From positions 1,550,001 to 1,614,000 of the forward strand of contig OZ017761.1 in the NCBI GenBank assembly GCA_963969365.1: 64,000 nt of DNA, given 5' to 3'. Each line of letters starts with the position of its first letter. Position 1 is the first letter of the stretch. The stretch comes from Asterochloris sp. CNOR1. Taxonomy: Eukaryota; Chlorophyta; Trebouxiophyceae; Trebouxiales; Trebouxiaceae. Positions 25,116 through 40,509 of the stretch are shown here, piece by piece. A program made the translations under genes and the position numbers. Under the pieces are notes generated by a model. That model did not search any database. It was not told where the DNA came from and saw only the letters and a program-made list of their open reading frames with translations.

Positions 25116-27506
25116 TCAAATGTAGTGTGCCTTGTTGAGGACAACACCCTCGAACTTTGTCTGGAACCACTTGATCGCGTCATCCTTTGTGACCTTGTGC
25201 TGTGTGCCCACCACGGTCTTGCATCTCCGCCTCTTGGCCACCCGGTAGCCTGGCCTCTCCAGCACGACATAGAAGTCCATGCCTGCAGCATGGTGCTGAA
25301 TCTCAGCCCCCGCCAGTGAGCTTTCACCGCCCATGTGGCAGCGGCGTCTACACCAAGGTCCTCCTTAGCTGTTGCTCGCCGCTGTACGCTGCTACTGCAG
25401 AGCGCCTTGCTGTCTTGTCAGACAGCACCACAACATCATGTGTAAGTATGGGCCTGCAAGTAGGCATGTGGGGGGATGCCAGAGAGAATGTGGCAAGCCC
25501 TGCTGTCTGGCTGCAGAGGGGGCTGCAGGACAGAAGGTGACCAGGAGGTCACAGGTGTGGCCCCTCCTGGCAGCAGCGCCTGCCTGGGGTTGACTGTGGC
25601 ACCAGGCTCATACCGCTGCAGTCACAGACTTATGCAGGGTGTTTTTATGTTGCCGCAACCAGCTTTCACCAGACAGATCTAACAGGGCTCGGATCACTTC
25701 TGTGCTCCCTGTGGCTACGTTGCCCACCCTGAAGATGCTCCACAGCAGGAGTTCAGGTGGTGCCAGGGGTCTGCAAGCCAGTCCAGCTGCAGGAGTTCCC
25801 CCTACTATGGTATACACAACAACTGGAGTAGCAGGCATGTCAGGGACTCACCATAGATGCCTGTGGAGGGGTCATACTTGATGCCCAGGTCGATGTGCTC
25901 ATTGATGCCGAAGCCGAAGTTGCCTGTGTCACTGAAGTTCTTGCGCAGCAGCTCATATTCCCGCACCTTCAGGCCACGGTCCTGCAGGCAGGGACACCTT
26001 CTGTTCAATGACAGGCTGGAGGCCAGGGTACAGTCTTAAGACCTTTGGGCCAGAGCACTGCAGAGACCTGCAGCACAGCTGCTGACGCTAGACCTGCTGT
26101 GCATGTCACGATGCAGTGCCATGTCACGATGCAGTGCTGGGGGCAGCAGTGTGTCTGGTGCCTCGTTGGGGGCTCCCATGCTGGCTTGATTGCCACATTC
26201 AGTGACAATATGCTGTGAGGAGATCCCCAAGAGCGCTGCGCGCCTCTGCGCGACGTGAGGCCACCTCTTCTGCCGGAATCAGCATGGTCCTGCCTCCAAA
26301 TGACAAGGGCTCTGCTGAACGAGTTGCATTGCTCGACAACTGTGCATTGCGGCACTGCTGCACAGAGAGGCGGAGTGCAAACCAGACCTGCAGCTATGCA
26401 GACAGTGCCCAGAAGGTGCCCTGCCACCGACATGGCAGAAGACCAGCTGATGTGCTGACACTGCCGACATTGTGCTGCAATGGCAAATTCCACATCCCTG
26501 CGCACAGACTTGAGACCACCATGCAGCATGGTGAGTGCCATGCCCCTACCCTGGCATGACTTCAGCTGCAACACTGAAGCTGCAGACACCATGCTGAAGC
26601 ATGTGATGTGCCATGCTCTGTCTTAACAAGAACACCTAGCTGCACAGTGTGGACAGACTCACAATGAGGGACAGCGCCTTCTCGCCGCGCACAGTCACAA
26701 AGCAGGAGATCTTCTCATTCCTGCGAATGGAGAACGTCCGCACAGTGTAGCGGGCCTTGCCGTACACTGGCTGCTGCTCAGTCAGCTGTTCCAGCACCTG
26801 CAGGCATGAGCATCCTCTGGATTGATTTCTAGCAGGGGGCCAGGTCGTGGGAGATGTCAGGGCGCAATAGGTGCAGGTGCACCCCAAGGAGCTGCTCAGA
26901 GCTTAGTGCTACTGCAGCGTAACGGCATGGCTCAAATCCGACGCTGCTCAAGGGCAGAATGGGCGTGCGGTAGCCTGGTGCCAGCCCTGTACCATGCTGC
27001 GCACATGCATGACAGGCTGATGCACCCAACACCCACCACTATCTGTCGGACAATGTGCTGCTATGGGGCAGCGTGCGGTGGCAGCCTGGGGTGTTGCCCG
27101 GGGCTGACAAATTTGCCTAGTGCAGTGCAGCATGAGCATGGTACTGCCTGCTGCCACAAGCTTGTGTATTGCGGGCTGTGCATGCAGGCTGGGTGCAGGC
27201 GAACCCCAGCGCTGGCCCTGCCCTGTCCAAAGCTCCTGAATCGCTGCGCACCTTGGCTGCCTTTGAAAGCCTGTCTCCAGACTCGCCGACTGAGATGTTC
27301 AAGATGAGCTTAGCCACCCTGATCTCCCGCATGGGGTGCCCCGCCTTCTTGTCATTCTACAGACAACAACAGGGTCATCAGTGAGCACAGACAGGCTGCG
27401 CCTGCTGTCAGTGTGTTTGTGCGGGCAATGCAAGCAGAGCAGGCCATGTCACAGGCGTGCAGGATCGCCCAAACCTGCATACCAGCAGGCAGCCGCTTAC
27501 CACCAT
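25116..27506 (-). CDS. RPL11: 60S ribosomal protein L11 (uL5)
   Basis: Five exons (27501-27506, 27252-27356, 26663-26797, 25852-25981, 25116-25282) give 180 residues, close to the plant length of about 182. Conserved blocks appear in order: [66 protein letters not shown] and [19 protein letters not shown]. The [15 protein letters not shown] form is typical of plants. The protein binds 5S rRNA with uL18 in the central protuberance of the large cytosolic subunit. Exon 1 carries only two codons, ATG GTG, directly before a gtaagc donor, so any method needing a longer first exon would miss the start. The 3' end converges on the zinc transporter gene, 189 bp away. Confidence 0.97.
26099..26137. repeat. 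18-bp perfect tandem duplication
   Basis: The unit catgtcacgatgcagtgc occurs twice in a row in the RPL11 intron between exons 3 and 4. It looks like a recent slippage or duplication event, and shows that short tandem duplications also arise away from splice junctions. Confidence 0.85.
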
Positions 27507-28611
27507 GGCTCCTGGATCAGCCCAAACGCGGCTGTCCTCCCCTGTCTGAAAGGGTGTGGTCACTCGAAGAGCAGCCGGCGAGGTTTTAGGGGGGCACACA
27601 GAACCTATGTTGGGCCAAGTCACAGGCTGGCTGTTCTTGACTTCGGCATGCAGTGGCCCAGCCTGCAGCACTATTGCTGACCCAGCTTTGTGACTTTTGG
27701 CTGTTCTGCATCAGGCAGTCTTGGCAGCAGGATCACAGGCTCCACAGAGCCCCCTGCAGGGCTGGCCTTTCCAAGTCAGTAACCCCATCTGCTGAGAAGC
27801 AGGAAGCTGGTGCAGATGCAGTTTGGGCCGCAAGGACCGAGGCCTGCAGCTGCTGCTGTGGCAATCCCTCGCCGAGTCGGCCACTTTGATGGCATCAAGA
27901 AGGTGCAGCTTTCCCTGGTCCTCTTCTTGCGACACCATAGATGGCCAGCAGCGTCCCAGCCAGCTACGAGGCAGAGGCAGTGCACAAAAACAGGAATGGA
28001 AATGGTCCAACCATCCCCTGCAGCTGGGTCTGCTGGAGGGCTGGTGACAATCTGCAGCATGCAATGTGTGCAGCTACGAAGAAGCCTTCGGCACTGGAGC
28101 CAAGGCTGTGTTCTATGACAGTACTGAGCCACGCCTGGCAATGCTGGTTCACGCCTGATTAGTGGCAGCTGGCTCAGGTGCTATGTGCGCCATCACACTA
28201 TCATTGATCCGTGGGTCTCCACGATGGCAGGTGCTCAAGCTGCACTGACATGTGCACAGCCTGGAACTGCTTGAAGGCGCTTGTATGCCTGGTGGCTGCA
28301 GGCCTGTCAACAACCAAGTTGCTAGCATTGTGTGTGGCCAACCCTCTGCTTCACCTCGTGAGACTGCTAGGCCGCTCATATGACTTTGAAGCCATGTCAA
28401 ACAGGCAAAGCGTCCTTGGTTGTTACCAAATGATTGGCCTCAAGTATCCCAATGACTTGCAGTGTGAGATGCATGACTGGACTGGCGCAGAGCAGATGAA
28501 TTGTCTATGCAATCTTCAGGCTTCATGTTAATGTGACCAGGTCAACGCTGGTCCAACCTAGGCAGTTGTGCATTTCTTGCGTTCGCAGGGCAGCTCTTGA
28601 TCTGCTTCGCA
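27507..28611. other. Divergent 5' region between RPL11 and the small mitochondrial protein gene
   Basis: About 1.1 kb between opposing start codons. A 73-codon open frame begins at 27941 (+) with an ATG, but it has no usable donor in a phase that fits the downstream gene and no recognisable protein. I treat it as 5' leader or chance. No RNA gene was recognised. Confidence 0.4.
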
Positions 28612-29367
28612 ATGCAGAATGCCCTGCAACGCTTTAGCAGGCCCCTGGCACAAAAGATCCAGGGTGCGGGTTCCATCTGCCAACAGCAACGAAAGGCCTT
28701 TTCAGCAGGTACTACTTCTGCTTGAAAGCAATGCCAGTGTAGCAGGACATGCAAGCCTGCTGTGGCACTGAACATGCCCATGATGTTGCTGCAGATGCTC
28801 ATGGCGAGGTGCGCAGGAAGGGCTGCAAACATACACACGCCTGTGCATAGGATACACTCACCGATGGCAGGCTGGGCAGCAGCCGTATCCAGCTGGATTG
28901 CAGCTGTTTGCATGATGTTTTGTGTCTGGTTCACTAGTGCCAGCATGGACAGCATAAAAGGGCAGGCTGGCAGCAGCCATGGCTTGTGGTCTCTCATTGG
29001 CTTACATCTGCAGGTGAAACTCAATGCTTGGGAGGCGCCAACTTCTATCTCAAAATGGAAGGAGGAACACGTGAGTGCTGCCCAACATCATTGCATGTCG
29101 AGCCTTTTGCAATCTCTCACTGCCTGCTGATTGCCCTGATCCTGTGCTGCAGATTGTGTTCCTGGTCCTGGGGTGCTGGGCTGCAGGCATCACCACTGCA
29201 ATGAAGGTGGGCAGAGCCTCTCGGCCACCCTGCAGTGACCTGCAGGCATCCTGCCACCTGCTTCCATGCTGGTAACACCACAAAGCCTCTGACTGCAGGT
29301 CTTTGGCGGCAAGAAGGAGGGCTCACCTGGCGAGCCCACGGGCTCGCCTGCTCCAGCAAAGCATTAA
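28612..29367 (+). CDS. Small single-pass protein with mitochondrial-type presequence, unknown family
   Basis: Five short exons (28612-28708, 28795-28808, 29014-29070, 29153-29206, 29299-29367) join in phase to encode 96 residues. Exon 2 is only 14 nt. The first 33 residues are Arg/Gln/Ser-rich without acidic residues and end in RKAFSADAHG, a typical matrix-targeting cleavage region. Then come WEAPTSISKWKEEH, one hydrophobic segment (IVFLVLGCWAAGITTAM, about residues 57-73), a basic FGGKK and a Gly/Pro/Ser tail. The pattern (cleaved presequence, one membrane helix, under 70 mature residues) is that of supernumerary subunits of respiratory complexes or ATP synthase in the inner membrane. I do not recognise the exact family. 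The model is supported by agreement at all four junctions and a clean stop. Confidence 0.72.
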
Positions 29368-29774
29368 AACCAAATCCAGGGCCAGAATGACAGCCTGCAC
29401 GGCCTAGAGTGCTTCAGCACAGCTCCTGTGGAAGTAATAGTGGCAGCAGTTCTTTATGCCTGCTGAAGTAATCCATTTTGACACTGGTGGTCAGCTTTGC
29501 TAGATGCTGCATCAACAAGCAGAGGTCCACCGTGACGAGAGCCGCAAATGCCGACTTCAAAAGATCCTGGGCTGTCCAGGGAATCCACTTCATTGGCAAA
29601 GCACCTGGTCGTCCCATACTGTCCCAGGTCAGCAAAGTGATTGCGCATCTCCCAATTCCCCGCCAGAATCATGCCAATGCCAGTCTGCGGCCGTCCTCTC
29701 AGCGCATCACTTTTCCAACATCCCAGAGGGCACTCAGCCCTCAGATGTGACTGCATCATGGAGGCCGCTGCCCA

Positions 29775-31439
29775 TCAGTCGCTGTCACTGCCAGATCCGT
29801 AGCCCGCCAGGCCGGTGAAGGCAGCCCCTTCCTGTGGTGCAGCGGCGGCTGCCTCCACTCTTGCTTTCTTGGCCTCCGCCTCCTCAGCAGGCAACTGTAG
29901 TGCAGCCAGACTGTGCATCACAGGCGCAATACAATCAGATGTGCAATGTGCCACCTCTTCAACTTGCTCACTTGCAGCAGGCTGATACCCTATTTGCCCA
30001 ACCTGCCAGCCTACCTGCTGCCTTTTTACTTGTATCCTGGGCTTGATGACAGGCTTGCGCTGGGGAGTCTCTGACTTCCTGGCGCTGGGGACCTGAGCAG
30101 CAGCTGGCTTTTCAGTGAGAGCCGCTTTTGCGGCCCTCGCCTGTGCAGCCAGCTGCACAGCCTGCAGCAGGAGGCTATCAGATGTGGGGGAACTACCCCT
30201 CGGCTAACTTGGGCTGCCATCATGTTCAGGGCATAGCTGAGGGCAGCCCCATTGCTCTGTGTCGGGCATGGCAAGTCTGCAGATGGTCCCAACAGGCGCT
30301 GCTGCCGAGCTGCAAGCTCAGGGGCCTGAACATAGATGTCATTGCACTTACTAAGCATGCCAGAGCAGTCAGCAGCAATCAGCTTGGAAGCAGGCAGCTC
30401 GTGCTTCCTCTCATGCCAGCCAACCACCTGCTGGAAGGCCTCCAATTGCTGAGACTCCTCCAGCTGCTGTCCTTTTTCCTTCAGCTGCTCCTGCTGCAGG
30501 ATCTGGTCCACAAACTCCAGCTCATCCTCGTCCAGAGGCCTGTTCTTGCCTGAAGTGGGGGTGGCATAGGTCAAGGTGTGCGGTGGTAATCGAGACCAAC
30601 ATGAAGGAACCTGGCAGTCCGCTTCGTTGCTGTCTGCAGTAAATTCTTCTGTTCAAGGGTGCTCTGTTTTGTGAATAAGCTTACGCACACTCAATGCTAA
30701 GCTGCCTCAGCCCAAGCAAGATGCTTGAGCCACCATTAGGTTGCTTGTTCAACAGGCGCAAGAGGATGCAGCAAGAATGGCAGGGCTTGCCCTGCTTCAT
30801 TGTCTTCCACTGGTTCTGGAAGGCCTCCTCCTTGGCCTCCTTGGCTTCTCGTAGCACCTCAGCGAGCGGCTTGTTTGGAATGACCCCCTCGTTGTCCCTG
30901 GCGCCACCAGCAGAGGCTCGCAGCTCCTCCAACTGCAGGGCAGCAGGCAAGATCTCACGAACCTCCTCAAGCCCGCCTGGATGCACAGCGGGTTGCAGAG
31001 CCTGTTGAGGCTACTACGCTGATGCTCTTCAGGTATCCAGCAGAACCATGTACCACCTCAGACTACACAGAGGACAGAATCATGATGGCACTTGTAATGA
31101 TGTTGGGAGGCAGCCTTGGGCTGCTGAGATGTAATAGGGAGGCAAGTAGAGCTTGCAGCTGTCACGAGGCAGCTGAGGCCCAGTCATGTTGGTCTGGCTG
31201 CTGTAAAGCAGAACGCCCAGTGTGCAGTCAACGACAGCAGCTATGCGCCTGGTTGCCAGACAATGCTGGCTGACAGCAAAATTCATTCACCAAAGTGCGC
31301 AGACCTCTGACTCTGTGATGAACTGCGTCGCTCCCAAGGCGGCCTTGGTGGCCTCATGTGCATCGTTTTGCAGCTCCTTTGCATGGCTGGGGAACACCGA
31401 GGTGGCATCTCGGCCCAGCACCTCTTCCCTGTCGTACAT
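29775..31439 (-). CDS. NIP30 / FAM192A (PSME3-interacting) family protein
   Basis: Five exons (31305-31439, 30791-30962, 30428-30549, 30015-30161, 29775-29894) give 231 residues. The central block IPNKPLAEVL, then NQWKTMKQGKNRPLDEDE and LEFVDQILQQE, matches the NIP30 domain, where a helix is followed by a (R/K)xLDEDE motif. The C-terminal GLAGYGSGSDSD matches the acidic serine end of human FAM192A, which binds the PA28-gamma proteasome activator when phosphorylated by CK2. The upstream FITESEV corresponds to the family's FVSEAEL start region. The middle is a Gln/Glu coiled region followed by a basic, Ala-rich stretch, probably nuclear. The intron after 30791 (read on -) has a GC donor, gcaagc, and frame plus homology both require it. 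The start is uncertain: an in-frame ATG lies upstream at 31478. Confidence 0.82.
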
Positions 31440-31839
31440 GCGCTCCTGCCTGCATGCACTGACGGTGATTGCTGCCAATGCAATGCATATATTGAGGTCA
31501 TGCTTGGCCTTCTTCCTAGACTCGTCTCATTTGAGCAGGGAATCACAGACCCAGCAGGATAAACCAGATGCCACCACAAATGGCTTGCCTGGGAACTCGC
31601 AACATGGGCATCGAGGGATCCGACGACATGGCTGCTGTGTTCTGAACAGCAACAATGAGAAGTTGCGGTAGTTTAGGCAGCAAGGCGATGCAGTCCCGGA
31701 GCTTTGACCATGTGAAAAGTTGATGATGCGAACAGCCACCTGAACACAGAGCGGAGTCCAGAGTCACTGGCGAATTAGCACCGTTCAGCTCAGATCAGGC
31801 ACGCGGGGGCCTGATCGAGACCTGCATGCCCTAAGCAGA
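31440..31839. promoter_or_regulatory. Divergent 5' region between NIP30 and glutamate dehydrogenase genes
   Basis: Four hundred bases separate the two opposing start codons, or about 360 if NIP30 starts at 31478. The interval must hold both core promoters. I see no clear TATA box, CpG-like tract or repeat in it. Confidence 0.4.
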
Positions 31840-36516
<4,677 letters not shown>

Positions 36517-36663
36517 CACATGCAACATCAAGGACCCCATGCAGAAAATATAGGAAATTATTTGTCTGATCCCCATCAGGGTTTCTTACGAGCTGAAGCT
36601 CGTTGTCCGCGGCTGCAACGCCTTTGCACTTGTTGATCTTGCAGCCCCGTCTGCACCAGCACC

Positions 36664-39600
36664 ATGGCAGAACATTTGGCTAGCATCTTCGGCACAGAAA
36701 AGGACAGAGTGGTATGTCGACGCTGCCTTGGCTGTTGTGTACCGCTTGCCCTTCACAGCCTGCTGGCTTTGAGCTGCCTGGATGCTGACCCCTTTTCCTC
36801 ACACTTGCAGAACTGTCCTTTCTTCTTCAAGATTGGGTAAGGCTTGTTGCTCATGCTGTGGTCATGTCTGCCAGTGCCGCCTGGTGTCACTGCTGGCCCC
36901 GTGCCGTCAGATCCTGTCAGGCTCTGAAGCAGCCCCTCAAAGGTGCCTTTCTTGTACCCGCAGAGCATGCAGGCACGGCGACAGGTGCTCACGCGTGCAC
37001 AACAGGCCCACCATCAGCCAGACGCTGCTTCTGCAGAACATGTACCAAAATCCTGCTCTCAATGCTCCCATTGGCCCTGACGGCCTACCCATGCCTGTGG
37101 ACGCTCGCCAGAGCCAGGAGCACTTTGAGGTAAGCCAGCTTGCATCTCCTGCTGGTGTGTCAGCCTGGTCCAGCTGGGCTTAAGCAGCAGCAGCTACCGA
37201 CCCATGAGTAGCTTCCTGCCCATCCTTGGCTAAGGACAGAGCGTCTCATGGGTGCTGAGCTCTGCCCTTGTATGCTGGTCTTGAGCTGCATGCAAGACTG
37301 GTCAAGCAGGCGCTGCGTGTTGGCAGCTTGATCCCACTTTTTGCTTTGTGCAGCACTGACCAGCTCACCCCACCGGCCTCTGGCATGGTGCTGCTCACGT
37401 AGGCTTGTGTCTGTCTCTGGCTTGGCCTGGATTTCTTGTGGGCGGCAATGGACACACACATCGAGACATGCAATCTGCTGCGCAGGACTTCTACGAGGAC
37501 ATCTTTGAGGAGTTGGCCAAGTACGGCGAGATTGAGAACTTGAATGTGTGCGACAACCTGGCTGACCATATGGTGGGCAGCGTGTACGTCAAGTTCGCCG
37601 ATGAGAATGGGGCGGCTGCGGCGCTGCAGGCCATGCAGGGACGCTACTATGGCGGCCGGCCCATCCAGGTGGGCAGCTGCTGCAGACTATATGCTACAAA
37701 TTGGCTGTGCAGTGGACGGGTTTGCACATGCATGGCTATATGGCTGTGCACTGCATGCGGGGGTGGCTCTGGCATTGCAGGCAACGCAGGGGCGCTGATG
37801 TGAGGTCTACCCTTCCAGGTGTGCTGTAGCTGCGTCACATCCGCATTGAGTTGGGCCCATTGCGGCGCTGATGGTGCAGAGTGCAGCTCTCAAGACTGCC
37901 CTGTCATGGCCAGCTTAAACTTTGGCGAGGTGGTTTCATACAGCATCTGACTAGGGTGCATACAGCATCTGACTACCTGCCCTTATGAGAACAACATAGG
38001 TTCACGCACATCCACTGCTGAATCCCACGCTTATCATGGGCCTGCCACCTCTGCAGGTGGAGTTCAGCCCTGTCACAGACTTTAGAGAAGCCACCTGCCG
38101 GCAGTATGAGGAGAACACCTGCACACGCGGCGGGTACTGCAACTTCATGCACCTGCGGCCCATCAGTAGGTGAGGCAACTATACAATTCTGGTCTGGCAG
38201 GCAGACCCACAAGTCTGCGCTGTTCAGTCGTGGTTTAGCTTACCTGCCCATGCCCAAGGCAGCACTGGTGCCCAGCCATGCTGGGCTGCTGCTGGATGTG
38301 AAAGGGGCTGCAGCTGCATTTTGCAGCCTCCCCTGCTCAGCAGAAAGTCAACTACAGCTCTGCTTGCAATGGCAGCAACACACCCACATCGATGAGCTGT
38401 GCTGGTGCCCGAGTCCAATCGGGTTGCACACCCTGCAGGGATCTGCGCAAGCAGCTGTTTGGGCGCTACAAGAGGAGGGAGGACCACGGCGGCGGTGGTG
38501 GCGCCGGCGACAGGTGTGTGTGCCTACCATTGTCGGCACCAAGTTGCAGCATGGCACGGAGGCAGCCCTCAGCATGTGCGGCTGCCTGATTTGGTGCACA
38601 CTGCATGAGCCTACTGCCAGAGACCAGCGATCCTGCATACCCAGCGTGCTGTACCCAAGCCCGGCTGAGCTAGCCTCTGAGGCACCACAGCAGCCCCATG
38701 GGAAGTGCTGCCAGGAAGCTGTGCTTGCAGGGGCCACAAGCTGATGCAGTCTTATTTGAGCCCGCCTCTGCAGCTGACTTTGCCTGAGGGCTGCCATGAT
38801 GCTGTGTAGGCGGGGTCGTGACGACAGGCGTGATGGTGGGTACAGAGACCGAGACCGCAGTCGTGACAGGGGCCGTGGCAGGTCAGCTCCCTGGCTTCTT
38901 GGGCAGCCTCCTGCGACAGACAGTGTGCCTGGCCCCAGCATCACAGCAGCCCCCGTGGCCGAGGCATTGCTGTTCCCTGCACAGGCAGCCACTTATGCAG
39001 AACTGTAATCTTGACACAGTCTCTGCCAACCCAGTTATTGGGGCCAAGGCCATGTCAATGGTGCTTGGCAGTGCAGCATGCACAGTCTGCAGTCAAGCGT
39101 CTTGACACGGATGCTTGTGGCTCTGAGGTGGCTTGACTGGTGTGCTCAAACCTTGAGTATCACCTCTTGCAGGGACAGGGAGGACCATCGTGGTGGGGGC
39201 AAGCGCGAGACCAGCACAGAGCGGCGTGCTCGCATCGCTGCCTGGACGGCTCAGAAGCAGGGTGAGCCCCCCCAGAGCCCCAGGCCCATGCTTCACATGG
39301 GCTGTGCTGCAAACCAAGCTCGGTTCAGCCAGGCTTTATGCTGCCCCCATGGCGTCATACAATGCTGGCCAGCATCCTCTGCAGCTACACGGCAGGGCAT
39401 GGCCCTGTGTGTTGTGCACCTTCAACATATCCTCTTAACACCATGACCCACCATGGATGCTGCTGACCCGTGCACTCTGCAAGCAGCTAAGTGGTTTGCA
39501 GGGATGTTGTGCGTTGCCCTTCGTGGCACTGTGCTGCAAGAACCCAACAAAACTTTTTGTTACAACTGTGTTTTCTTGTGCCTGCCTGCAGGCGGTGGTG

Positions 39601-39797
39601 CTCCTGGAGGGCCCCCTGGCGGTGGGGGAGGCTATGGAGCACCCCCGGGGCAGGGCCCCTATGGAGGCGGCCAGCCAGGCTACGGGGGTGGGCAGCCAGG
39701 CTATGGCCAGCCGCCCCCAGCTGCAGGGGGCTATGGGCAGGCGCCCCCTCCAGGCCAGTACCCCCCGCCGCCCCAGCACGGCGGGGGGCGCTACTGA
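36664..39797 (+). CDS. U2AF1: U2 snRNP auxiliary factor small subunit (U2AF35)
   Basis: Nine exons (36664-36711, 36811-36836, 36964-37129, 37486-37668, 38057-38169, 38439-38513, 38810-38881, 39173-39261, 39592-39797) encode 325 residues. The protein starts [20 protein letters not shown] as in plants and animals. Zinc finger 1 is Cys18-x8-Cys27-x5-Cys33-x3-His37. The UHM/RRM spans about 64-141. Zinc finger 2 is Cys155-x7-Cys163-x5-Cys169-x3-His173. An Arg/Asp/Ser region (about 195-235) replaces a classic RS repeat, and a Gly/Pro/Tyr/Gln-rich tail (about 258-325) ends the protein. U2AF35 recognises the AG at 3' splice sites, relevant because acceptors here are so uniform and so often duplicated. 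Donors after 38881 (gtcagc) and 36836 are readable but weak or variant. An echo of the RRM exon's 3' end lies in the following intron. Confidence 0.96.
37937..37976. repeat. Short perfect tandem repeat in U2AF35 intron
   Basis: catacagcatctgacta occurs twice with a five-base spacer (gggtg). It is a local tandem duplication inside the intron upstream of the exon at 38057. It does not include an exon border. Confidence 0.8.
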
Positions 39798-40509
39798 ATT
39801 GTGCAGCCTCTGCTGCGCAGCCATATCCCTGCCTGCTAGGTGAGGAGCCCCGGCTTGACGCAGCAGGCGTGGCACCTGGCGCAGTGTCTCGCCCATCGAC
39901 GTGCTTGCCATGCAGATGCTGCTATTGGTGCCCTGCAGCTGCAGATCAGCCCACAGGGCTTTCCGCATTTGTGTGTGCAGACAGCCGTCCTGCCTGTGCC
40001 TTCCCTGCAGCCGCAGCATTCAAATGCCATCAGGCGGAGGGCTGGTGCCAGGAGGCACCTCTGTGCAGCCCCTTGTGTCTGTGCCTGCACATGCCCCAAT
40101 CCCTGCCCTGCTGCAACAGGTTCAGTCCGCGACGACAGGGTGCATGGCAGGTTGCACTCATGCAACAGGACCTTTCCACAGGAACAGGCACAGCAGGCAC
40201 AGGCTCGCAACGCAGGCACAGGCTCGGCAGATCGCAGGCACCAAGCAGATGACTACAGAGGGCGCCTGGCCTGCTTTGCCTGCATGCTTTGTTTGCAGGC
40301 CACTTGAGTGTTGAATGAAAGCTTTCCTGTCCAGTTGAAGTACCTGCAGATGAAGGACCCATGCAGAATTTTCTGACGTAAAGGGAGCTCGCAAGAAAGC
40401 AACATTCAAATCGCCATTCCTGTCACAGTCACAGCCGTCAAGGGATGCAACACTCTCTCACAAGACAGCCCTGTGCTCCCTTGACTAATTTGCTACCAGT
40501 GAACGAGAG
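39798..40509. other. Gap between U2AF35 and the thioredoxin-like gene
   Basis: This 0.7 kb should hold the 3' UTR of U2AF35 and the promoter of the next gene, which has the same orientation. It contains a Cys/Pro-rich open frame without family features and a CAGGCACAGGCTCG repeat (two copies, 40193-40228). No RNA gene was recognised. Confidence 0.4.

Noticed and set aside
27941-28162. ATG-started frame proposed as first exon of the small mitochondrial protein
   Set aside because: No donor in a compatible phase. The ATG at 28612 gives a mitochondrial presequence and matches every downstream junction.
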